Assembly (NCBI RefSeq): GCF_030161375.1
Contig: NZ_BSSQ01000009.1
Span: forward strand, 1-64,000
Reading direction: 5' to 3'
DNA from: Paenibacillus glycanilyticus
Lineage (GTDB): Bacteria; Bacillota; Bacilli; Paenibacillales; Paenibacillaceae
Length of the DNA: 64,000 nucleotides
Shown: piece after piece, positions 1 to 8,400 of the stretch
Layout: the number at the start of each line of letters is the position of its first letter
How positions within the stretch are numbered: position 1 is the first letter of the stretch
Notes under the pieces: model-generated
Told to the model about the DNA's origin: nothing
The model's input: the letters and a program-made list of their open reading frames with translations, nothing else
The model's database searches: none
Made by a program: the position numbers and the translations under genes

Positions 1-100
1 TTTGACTTGCTCAAACTTGTTTTATCGCTTTTCCGTTATAAATAACGGGGCAGTTTCGCTCGTTGTTCAGTTTTCAAAGAACAATTTTTTCAACAACGCG
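1..100 (-). other. rRNA operon leader with boxA-like element (gene lies outside the window)
   Basis: Read on the minus strand this stretch follows a strong promoter and contains TTCTTTGAAAACTGAACA (complement of about 65-82). That sequence is typical of the transcribed leader or spacer of Bacillus and Paenibacillus rRNA operons, where boxA-type signals support antitermination. A small dyad around CCGTTATTTATAACGG follows. No mature 16S sequence is present, so the rRNA gene should begin left of base 1. The short plus-strand ORF here has no other support. Confidence 0.7.
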
Positions 101-104
101 GTAT

Positions 105-134
105 ATCATATCACGTCATCGTTTTCAGTGTCAA
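105..134 (-). promoter_or_regulatory. strong sigma-A promoter, probable rrn promoter
   Basis: On the minus strand a perfect TTGACA -35 (complement of 129-134) is followed after 18 nt by a TATGAT -10 (complement of 105-110). About 25 nt further on comes the boxA-like leader. A perfect -35 directly ahead of such a leader is what rRNA promoters of this group look like. It reads leftwards out of the window. Confidence 0.7.
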
Positions 135-280
135 GCTTTATTTTTCATCACTATTCGTTGATGACTTTCAGCTTTTCGTCCCAACCGCTTGTCTCTCTCG
201 GCCGGAATTAGAATATACCATAGATCGAAATATGAATGCAAGCTTTTTTTTGCAAAATAAATAGATTGTTCCTGATACAA

Positions 281-304
281 GAAAAACCACCTCGAAAGGT
301 GGTT
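281..304 (-). terminator. rho-independent terminator after the first response regulator
   Basis: On the minus strand an 8-bp stem AACCACCT/AGGTGGTT with a four-base loop is followed by a T run. It lies 24 bp after the response-regulator stop at 328 and separates that operon from the rRNA promoter. Confidence 0.8.
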
Positions 305-327
305 GCTTGCAATACTTGTTTTTTCGC

Positions 328-1938
328 TTATTGCACTCTGCGGTATGGTTTGCGGTATTCCTGCGGCGTCACGCCGTGAACCTTGCGGAACAGCCTGGCG
401 AAATACGAGAAATTGCCGTAGCTTAGTCCGTCTGCGATTTCGCTAATGCTGCGGTCGGTTGTAGCCAACTGTTCCGCCGCTTTGTCCATCCGTTCCTTCA
501 ATATATAGTCGGTCAGCACCATGCCGGTCTCCTTGCGGAACAATCTGGAGAGATAAGCCGGATTAACAAAAGCAATTGCCGCCAGCTGTTCACGGGACAA
601 TTCTTCGTTCAAATGCTCGGCGATATAAGCCTTCACCCTCAGAACGATTGGACTTACCGCCATTGTTCTCGCAAAGAGACTGCCCGCCGCTTCGGAAATG
701 CAGCGTACCCATGCTTTGAACTGACTGACGGAACGGGTAGCCGTCTCAACGCCCGAGCAGGCGTGATTCTCGTAGAGTTGCTGGGCTTGAAGGCCTTTGC
801 GGTGCATCGCATAATAAATGACCTGAAGCAAAGCGTGGTAGAATGCGGTTAAGGTCTCAACGGTGGCTTTGCTTGAATCGATAGTATTGGTCCATTCCTC
901 CAATCGGAGAGACAATTCCCGCATATCCCCTTGTTCCAGCAAATCCGCCCAGTCCAGCATAAACTCCGTGAAGCTAGCAGCGGGTTTCGCTATAGCGCTC
1001 AGCGGATCTTCGCTCCAAATGACGCTGCCAGCCATACTCACGTTGCGGTACTCCTTGTTGAGCAGCGCCAGATAGCTGTGCAGAACATTCGTTACAGCGG
1101 TTAACTCCCCAATATAGCAGGATAGACGGCAATAGAAATATCGACTGCAAGCTTCAACATAACTCCGGCATAAACTTTCTATCTGTTCTCTTGTCGCATC
1201 GGCTTCGCCGAGGTGCAGCACAACTAATATATTGCCCCTATGATCTTGAATCACGTTGCCCGGCAGCTTCTCGAGCAGCATCTCTTCGGCTGATTTGCGA
1301 AGCGCAAATTCCATAATAAGCTCATCGCGCTCGTTAAGCGGACGTTCCCAGCTCTCGACGCTAATGAGGATAAGCCTGACGCGTTCAACCAAACTCATGC
1401 TCATGTCATATAACGAGAGCGATTGGCGGATCGCCTCCCGATTGCTCGAAACCCGGCGTTCCAGCAGATCTTGCCAGAACCGTTCGACAAGCATCGGCTT
1501 GCGGCTGTTCCACACCTCTACGATTTTGTTATATTGATCATCCGTCTCGCTGATTCTCCGCTTCTCCTTCACCCGGGAGATTGCGGTTGTTAGCGTCTCC
1601 TCAAGCTCCGTATAAACAACGGGCTTCAGTAAATATTCAAAGCTGCCCAGGTGAATCGCCCGTTTGGCATATTCGAATTCCGAATGGCAGGTCAGGACGA
1701 TAGTCTCCGGCTGCATGCCTTGCGACTTCACCCATTCCATCAGTTCTAGACCGCTGATCTCCGGCATTTCAATATCGCAAATGACAATATCAATAGGCTG
1801 TTCCCGCAGCACCTGCTGAGCCATCGGAGCATGATAAGCTTCATAAATCTCGTCTACGCCAATCAAATTCCAGCGCACGCCTGAACGGAGTCCTTTTACC
1901 GCATAGATCTCATCGTCTACAATAAGTACCCGTATCAT
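328..1938 (-). CDS. YesN-type response regulator with AraC DNA-binding domain (alpha-glucan locus)
   Basis: 536-aa response regulator. The N-terminal receiver domain (about 1-120) has the acidic pair D8-D9, the phospho-acceptor D55 in VICDIEMPE and the lysine in LLKPV. The C-terminal 100 residues are an AraC/XylS double helix-turn-helix (SREQLAAIAFVNPAYLSRLF, then GNFSYFARLFRKVHGVTPQEYR). The start has a GGGAG site 8 nt upstream. The ATG overlaps the kinase stop codon by 4 bp (ATGA), so the two are translationally coupled. It most likely activates this locus, including the neighbouring glucanase and MalEFG-type genes, in response to the upstream kinase; the targets are inferred from position and from the shared promoter motif. 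Confidence 0.93.
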   Translation of the reverse strand: MIRVLIVDDEIYAVKGLRSGVRWNLIGVDEIYEAYHAPMAQQVLREQPIDIVICDIEMPEISGLELMEWVKSQGMQPETIVLTCHSEFEYAKRAIHLGSFEYLLKPVVYTELEETLTTAISRVKEKRRISETDDQYNKIVEVWNSRKPMLVERFWQDLLERRVSSNREAIRQSLSLYDMSMSLVERVRLILISVESWERPLNERDELIMEFALRKSAEEMLLEKLPGNVIQDHRGNILVVLHLGEADATREQIESLCRSYVEACSRYFYCRLSCYIGELTAVTNVLHSYLALLNKEYRNVSMAGSVIWSEDPLSAIAKPAASFTEFMLDWADLLEQGDMRELSLRLEEWTNTIDSSKATVETLTAFYHALLQVIYYAMHRKGLQAQQLYENHACSGVETATRSVSQFKAWVRCISEAAGSLFARTMAVSPIVLRVKAYIAEHLNEELSREQLAAIAFVNPAYLSRLFRKETGMVLTDYILKERMDKAAEQLATTDRSISEIADGLSYGNFSYFARLFRKVHGVTPQEYRKPYRRVQ

Positions 1939-3704
1939 AGTCCCGGCTCCCTTTCGCCCGTTTTGTATCTCGGCACCCGCAGTGTGACGACCGCGCCTTG
2001 CGGATCCGCGCTGCCAAATGCCATTCTGACTGATCCTTTATAGTAGAGCCTGCATCGCCGGACGACGTTCCACAGTCCCAAACTGCCGTCGCCCGGTTCA
2101 AGAGAATGTACTTTGTCTTGCAAATGCTCGATCTGCTCTTCCGTTAGACCTTTCCCGTTATCCTCCACCGTAATTACTAGCTCGGCGTCATCCCCTTCGC
2201 CCTCGGTTGTCACCTTCACCCGGATATGAAACGGCGTGCCCGTGCGGATGGAGAAGCCATGAACCATCGCATTTTCAACCATAGGCTGAATGGCCAAAGG
2301 CGGAAGACTTACTTTTTCCAGTGCCGGATCCACCTCGAAATTAAAATCAAGCGTCTCGGGAAACCTGTATTTCTGAATCGATAGGTAATGGTTGATATGT
2401 TCGATTTCTTCCTTCACGGAAACCGCCGACACCTGCGTCCTTGTTGTAAACCGGAAGTAACGGACTAGATGCAGCGACATGTTCTGAATGACCTCATAAT
2501 CCTTGATCTGCGCAAGCTGATAGACAATATTAAGCGAGTTCATGAAAAAATGAGGGTGAATCTGCGCCTGCAAATGTTTCAGCTCCGCCTTCTGAGTTCG
2601 AAGCTGCTCCTCGTAAATATCGATCTTCAAATGCTCAATCTGCTGCGCCATGCCGTTAAACGTCTCTTTGAGCGTAATAAATTCTTGCAGCTTATAATCG
2701 TCCATGCGCACGCTCAGGTCGCCGGAACGGATCTTGCGCATCCCTTTAATGAAATGATGAATCGGCTTAACGATTGAGTTCTGCAGGAAGATGAGATATA
2801 AGCCAAGCATAATGGCAGCGAGCATCGGAATGAGATACGTCATCTTCCGGAAGATCGGAAGACCTTCAAGCAGCTTGCGCTCCGGCAAAAGGAAGATTAG
2901 ATTCATATCCGCCATCCTGGAGCTTTTGGCTACTAGCAGATAAGGGGCTCCCAGCTTTACGATATTGTAAGCCGCGTTCCCGTTATCCATATAGGCGGTC
3001 AGGTCAAAAGCTTCCATCTCCTTGCGGATCGAGGAATCTGCTATCGATAATGGTTTGCCTTCACCGGATACGAGAAGCGCTTCCGCTTTGCCATCCTGGC
3101 CTAACAAGCGAATCGGCTCCATCAGACGGTTCAGGTCAATCCACGCTCCGATATAGGAATCGTAATTCGTATCGACTACCCGGACAAGCGCATATTCCCC
3201 TTTAAGTTCTACTACCTTCCAGCCCGTACGGAGAGCCGGATCATCCGTTCCTAGCAGCTCCTTCAGCTTCGCCTGAATTTCCTGCTTGCGGTTATACGTT
3301 ACCGACTGCTGCTGGGCAACCAGCAGCTCCTTGTATTTGGAGCTGTACGCGAATAACACGTCTGCCGCGTCGTAGTAGTTAATGTTCAGATCCAGATCAT
3401 TCGACGTTTGCGTTGTGGCCAAATAATATTCCCAGCTGTCCTTGTCGTATTGGCTGAGCGAAATTAAGCTTTGATCCTGCTCTGCGGCTTTATATAAGTA
3501 ATTCTCGATCTCGCCAAGTACCTGGTCCATATCGTTCATATACATCGTGAGCATATTCCGGTTCGATTGCGCCACCTGGGAGTGGACAACCTTCGTCGCG
3601 TAAAGATTGTTCCACAGGAGCAGGATTACGAGAGGAATTGTCACGAGACCAAAGCCAAGAATCAGTCTGGACCGCATCGTTGCTTGTCTCATTGCTGTAC
3701 TCAT
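1935..3704 (-). CDS. YesM-type sensor histidine kinase (alpha-glucan locus)
   Basis: 589-aa membrane sensor kinase. There is a transmembrane segment near residues 12-30, a large extracellular sensor region, a second transmembrane segment near 290-310, a HAMP domain, the phospho-acceptor helix and a HATPase domain with the N box MVENAMVHG and G box EDNGKG. The acceptor motif reads IHPHFFMN where most YesM-type kinases have INPHFLYN; the histidines are kept. It follows the solute-binding-protein gene by 22 bp and overlaps the regulator gene by 4 bp, making a three-gene operon. A second in-frame ATG 12 bp downstream is an alternative start. Confidence 0.92.
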   Translation of the reverse strand: MSTAMRQATMRSRLILGFGLVTIPLVILLLWNNLYATKVVHSQVAQSNRNMLTMYMNDMDQVLGEIENYLYKAAEQDQSLISLSQYDKDSWEYYLATTQTSNDLDLNINYYDAADVLFAYSSKYKELLVAQQQSVTYNRKQEIQAKLKELLGTDDPALRTGWKVVELKGEYALVRVVDTNYDSYIGAWIDLNRLMEPIRLLGQDGKAEALLVSGEGKPLSIADSSIRKEMEAFDLTAYMDNGNAAYNIVKLGAPYLLVAKSSRMADMNLIFLLPERKLLEGLPIFRKMTYLIPMLAAIMLGLYLIFLQNSIVKPIHHFIKGMRKIRSGDLSVRMDDYKLQEFITLKETFNGMAQQIEHLKIDIYEEQLRTQKAELKHLQAQIHPHFFMNSLNIVYQLAQIKDYEVIQNMSLHLVRYFRFTTRTQVSAVSVKEEIEHINHYLSIQKYRFPETLDFNFEVDPALEKVSLPPLAIQPMVENAMVHGFSIRTGTPFHIRVKVTTEGEGDDAELVITVEDNGKGLTEEQIEHLQDKVHSLEPGDGSLGLWNVVRRCRLYYKGSVRMAFGSADPQGAVVTLRVPRYKTGEREPGL

Positions 3705-3726
3705 CCTCTCCTCGCATTAGGAAAAT

Positions 3727-5277
3727 CTAGTGGTTGGCAAGCCATAGATCAAGCTGGCGCTGTTTTTCCTGTACAACCTTATCGGCGCCGGCCGCTTTCA
3801 GCTTGCTTAAGTACATCGGGATAATCTTCTCCGGGTCCTGCGCCCCGGTGTTAAACGCCGGCATAAATTCTTTCTCCACGAGAAGGGAAGCCGCGATCTC
3901 TGCCTTCACCCGCTCCGGGTTAAAGACGAACCCGAGCGCTTTCGATTTATCCGCCTGCTCGTTAAAACTGCGGTATTCCTCCCATAAATTCGGGTTCTCA
4001 TTCTCCCACAGGTACGAGTTCAACTGATTGCCGAACATCCACGGCTGATTGAGGTTATAACCAACCGTCTTGGCATCTACGCCAGCCGGGTATTCAATAA
4101 CGTTGTCGGATTTCTTGACATAATGAATGCCCTCCACGCCCCAATCCAGCAGGTTCAGCAAATAAGGGTCGGTATACAGTAAATTAAGCAGCATCATTGC
4201 CTTCTCCGGATGTTTGGCATTGCGGCTAATGGCAAACATCGCGCTGGTTGTATCTGCCGTCGTTGTGTAGGGCTTGGTCAGTTCGACGCTCACCATCGGA
4301 TAGCCGGTATCCCGGGAAGCCTGAATCTCGAAGCCGGGCTTGAGCGACTCGGCGTAAGCGAAGGCATTGCCGGCTTTTACCGCGTCATATTCGTTATCCT
4401 TCGACGTGGTTGCGTCCGCGTTCAGATAGCCTTTCCGGTTCCATTCATACAGCAGCTTGGCATACGTCATAAACTCCGGCGTTTCCGCCATGTTAAGCAC
4501 CTTTGTCGATTGCCCTTCTCTGCGCAAGACCCCCGGACCTTCGCCAAGCATGTCAAAAATACCGTATTGCATCATAAACGTAAGCGGGCTGCGGTCCGCG
4601 CGGGCTTGCAGCGGCGCAACTCCGGGCTCATCTTGCTTGATCATATCGAAAATCGGGCCAAAGTCGGCCAACGTCTTGATCTTGGACAAATCGATGTCGT
4701 ATTTGTCGACCAAATCCTGACGGAGGACAAGTCCTTTGCTCGAGGCAAATTCCTTATTCGTGACGATGCCGTACAACTTGCCATTTACTTTGCTTGCTTC
4801 CAGAATGGACGGGTCCAATATTTTGCGGATGCCGGAACCGTATTTGTCGAGCAGCTCATCGAGCGGAAGGTAACGGCCCTTTGCAATCTCGTCGCCAAAA
4901 CGCATCCAGCCCGCCGTAAAAAGAATATCCATCTGCTCGCCGGATGCGAACATGAGCCCCGTCTTATCCCACCAGGAGCCCATGTCGATCGTGCGTATAT
5001 CCAGCGTGGCATTGATCTTCTTCATGAGATAATCATTCATTTTGTCTTCGACAAGGTTAAGATCCTTGGGCACATTCCCGGCGGGGAAAACCATGACCAG
5101 CTTGTCGGTATTATCATCGGCTGCCGGCTTGGCAGCTTTGTTCTCTGCGGAATCGGCCGTTGAACGGGCCGGCTTTGGCGTTTGACTGTACATCGTCGAA
5201 AATACGATTAGAGCAGCGACGACAAGTAGCGATCCGATTATTATTGGAAGCGCTTTCTTATTAGCTCTATTAAACAT
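3727..5277 (-). CDS. membrane-anchored solute-binding protein, probable sensor partner of the kinase
   Basis: About 516 aa, of the LplA/YtcQ (DUF3502-type) extracellular solute-binding family. The N terminus (MFNRANKK, then about 20 hydrophobic residues) lacks a lipobox cysteine, unlike every other binding protein in this window, so it is probably held by an uncleaved membrane helix. The start is the ATG at 5277, with GAGGAG 9 nt upstream; the longer frame to 5316 has no such site. It heads an operon with the kinase and regulator and has no cognate LplB/LplC permeases beside it; the neighbouring importer is of the different MalEFG type. This recalls the AraP-AraS-AraT sugar-sensing system of Geobacillus, where a binding protein feeds a kinase. 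The sensor role is inferred. Confidence 0.85.
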   Translation of the reverse strand: MFNRANKKALPIIIGSLLVVAALIVFSTMYSQTPKPARSTADSAENKAAKPAADDNTDKLVMVFPAGNVPKDLNLVEDKMNDYLMKKINATLDIRTIDMGSWWDKTGLMFASGEQMDILFTAGWMRFGDEIAKGRYLPLDELLDKYGSGIRKILDPSILEASKVNGKLYGIVTNKEFASSKGLVLRQDLVDKYDIDLSKIKTLADFGPIFDMIKQDEPGVAPLQARADRSPLTFMMQYGIFDMLGEGPGVLRREGQSTKVLNMAETPEFMTYAKLLYEWNRKGYLNADATTSKDNEYDAVKAGNAFAYAESLKPGFEIQASRDTGYPMVSVELTKPYTTTADTTSAMFAISRNAKHPEKAMMLLNLLYTDPYLLNLLDWGVEGIHYVKKSDNVIEYPAGVDAKTVGYNLNQPWMFGNQLNSYLWENENPNLWEEYRSFNEQADKSKALGFVFNPERVKAEIAASLLVEKEFMPAFNTGAQDPEKIIPMYLSKLKAAGADKVVQEKQRQLDLWLANH

Positions 5278-5311
5278 GTCACTCGTCTCCTCGGCACATG
5301 GTAGATACCTC

Positions 5312-5377
5312 ATCATACAACGGCTTGGTTTCTTCCGACTACTCTAATTGTAACTTTTAATAATAAGATTGTGACTT
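5312..5377 (-). promoter_or_regulatory. candidate promoter and tandem AraC-type operator for the sensor operon
   Basis: On the plus strand ATTGTAACTT (5347) and ATTGTGACTT (5368) form a direct repeat with a 21-bp period. A TATGAT -10 for the minus-strand operon is the complement of 5312-5317, 30 bp from the proximal copy. There is no good -35, which fits an activated promoter. The same layout occurs ahead of the malE-like gene at 15065-15131. Confidence 0.5.
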
Positions 5378-5394
5378 CCGTTGGATGGCAAATA

Positions 5395-5418
5395 GCCGGC
5401 AGGGAAATCCCTGCCGGC
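5395..5418 (-). terminator. stem-loop after the GH87 gene
   Basis: Perfect 10-bp stem GCCGGCAGGG/CCCTGCCGGC with loop AAAT, 21 bp after the GH87 stop. The T tract is weak (TATTTG), so it may act as an inefficient terminator or as an mRNA 3' end stabiliser. Confidence 0.5.
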
Positions 5419-5438
5419 TTGCCGTTTAAACGATGGAA

Positions 5439-8400
5439 TTAGAGATTCATTAAGCCTGATGCCTGAAGCAGACGCTTCAGGGTAACCGCGGCTTCAGCGC
5501 GCGTGGCTTGGTCTAGCGGCGCGAACTTGCCTGCCGATTTGCCTTGCATTATGCCCGCGGCTACCAGCTCGTTGACGGCTTCATGTGCCCAAGCCGCGAT
5601 TTGGCTGCCATCTTGAGCAAACGTTGCTTCCGGAGCTTGTGCGGACGAAGGTTGCCGCTTCGCCAATGCCAGCGCCCGTCCAAGCATAACCGCCATCTCT
5701 TGGCGGGTAATCTCCTGATTCGGACGGAAAGTTCCGTCGCTCATTCCTTTGACGATGCCGTATTGTACGGCTGTCTTCACATAGGAAGCATACCAAGAGG
5801 ATGGTAATACATCCGAGAAAGAGCTTGTTGTTTCATTTGTTGTTGCAAAACCAAGCGCTTTCACGATTAGTGCGGCAAACTCCGCTCTTGTAATATCGCG
5901 GTTTGGCGCAAACAAGTCAGCCGATACGCCGTTTACGATTCGTTTGTTCGCGAGCAGCAGGATATCTTCTTTTGCCCAGTGGGAGGCAATATCCTTGAAG
6001 GTAACGTCCGTGATTGCAACGGCGTACAGACTATTCGTTGTGCTAAGAACCGTGACGGCCGTTTGGCCGCCTACGCTCTTGAACAAGGCGGGAACGGTTC
6101 TGAACTGGCCGGTTGCCGGATCATAAACAACGACGGAGCTATGTGGATTGTCCAGTTGGCTGTCCACCGTAAAACTTCTGGCAATGAATTGATTGCCGAA
6201 TTGATGTACCGCGATCGACTTGCCGCCCGATTGAAGCGTCAACTCGAAGGAGACCGGATTGCCTGCAAGAGCAAACCCTGCGGACGAAGCCTTGCTCTTC
6301 ATCTCGTCTGCTGCCGCACTGGATACAGGCGAAAGCGTTAGGGTCAGATTGGCATCTGCTCCTGCTAGTGCGTCTCCGTAACCCGCTTCCGCAAGAATGC
6401 TCCAAATGGTTGACGGGAGCGTATAGGTCATGCCGCCATAACGAATGACGATAGTCGCCTCCCGCGGTGAAGATAAAGCTGCTTTCAAAGCCGCTGCCGA
6501 GAACTGAACCGTCCCGGTCGCACCGCCCGCCGGGAGGTTGATCACGATCTCTTGTTGCCCGGACGACAAACCTGCCTTCAACTGCGCATCATAATTGGCC
6601 GTTGGCTCAATCGGCGCGGAACCGCCGCCCGTATCGCCGGAGCCAGACTGATCTTCATGGGTAACGTTACGAAGCTCAAAGCCAGTGCCTTTACCATTAA
6701 AGACAGGGCCAATCTTCGTATTTCTTACAATAACATTATCCAGATTAATCGAGCCGCTGACGTCATTATTCACTTGAATGCCCCATGTTCCGGCGCCGTC
6801 AATGACATAGTTCTCAATCGTAATGCTGCGGGTACCGTTTGTTATCGCATTTGGCCCGTTAACGTACAAGCCTTGGTACGTGCTGCCGAGAGCCGTGTTA
6901 TTGCGAATGTGGATGTCGGCATCAATCGGCTTGTCGCCCGTGAACAGCCAGATCGCGCCGAAGTTTTGCCCCCAGCTAGGTTCACGGCCGCCTGTACGGA
7001 TCAGCGTATTGCGTTCGATCAGCGTTGTGCCGTCAAAGGCAACCGGGTTAAAACGCGTCGATACCGCAATGCCCGCGCCAAATCCTACCGTATCCGAGAG
7101 AAGGTTATCCTGCACTTTATTATCTCGTCCGCCGAAGATTGCCACATTGTCCGCCAGCCATGGCAGCTGGACCGTATTGAAACGCACCGTATTGCCGCTT
7201 ACCCGGCTGTCGTCATCGGATACGCCGTCCGGCTTTTGCGACCAAAGCGCAATGCTGTCGTCTCCGGAGTTGCGGATGTGCGTCTGCTCGATCATCGAAT
7301 TTTTGGTGCCGGTCGTAAAGTTGATGCCGTCCGCGTAAGTATCGCGAATGCGCGCCCCGCCGACGTACAAGCCGTCCGTCGATACGCCTTCGTCGCTTCG
7401 CATCGACCAGATGCCTGCTTTGGCATGCTCAATCCAAACGTTCTGAATGATGGAGCCTTGACCAAACGTTCCGTCAAAGCCCGCTTCGCGCAGCTCGTCA
7501 TGGCGGCCCGTTACGCCAAGATCCATATACAAGTCGTATACGCGAACCTTGCTGCCTTCAACGAGGAAACCTGCTCCATGCAGCTCGGTATGCCACATCC
7601 CCGCACCGCGGATGGTGACATTGTCGACATGAAGAGGTCCTTGAAGGAGCGTAAACACGCCAGCAGGGATCCAAACTCCTGCGTGTTGCTCTTTCGCAGC
7701 CGCAATCGCCGCTTCAAATGCAGCCGAGTCGTCAGAGTTGTCATCGGCCGTTGCGCCGTAATCCGTCACGGACAAGAAGCCTTCCGGTTTCGCATAAGCC
7801 TCAGGAGCCTGCTCGAGATCTACCAAGTCTACTACGTAATAGTCGGCTGTATCATCGGCTTCTTTCACGAGCTTGATCGTGGAACCGGCTGGTACATCTC
7901 CGATTAATAGACGGGATTCATCATAGAAACGGTGAGCATCGCCGTCCGCCGGATTATTCGTCCAAGGGTATTTGCCGTACACCCAGCTGTATTTGCTGGA
8001 CAAGTTGAGCTTGCCTTGCTTCTGGCCATTGATATAAAGCGTCAGCGTGTGGTCTTCGCCGTCGCCATTAACGGAGTCAGGGATGATATACCGCATCGTA
8101 AGAGCATTCGCTTGTTCCGTTGTTGTGAACTCGACATATTGCCCCGTTTCGTCCAGCTGGACGGCTTCTCTTCCTGATGCTTCGGAAGCAAAGGTCTTAA
8201 ACGTACGGTCCTCTTCAATAAGGGTACCGTTCGTTACGCCATGCTCCGCCTCATAGGTGATGAACGGAACCGTTGCTCCGCGATATTCCTTGCTCACCGC
8301 GTTGTGCACCAGGAGATAATCGATGTCGATACCGCCAGTGCTGCCGCTATCATACTGCAAGGAAACCGTGTTCATGCCGGCGCGAAGCGGAAGAGCAAGT

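Noticed and set aside
1-84. End of a 16S or 23S gene
   Set aside because: The sequence matches a leader or spacer but contains no recognisable mature rRNA segment.
4210-5163. Long plus-strand open frame of 317 codons
   Set aside because: It lies opposite the solute-binding-protein gene, has unlike composition and no ribosome binding site. Similar shadows occur opposite the GH87, laminarinase and lipoprotein genes.
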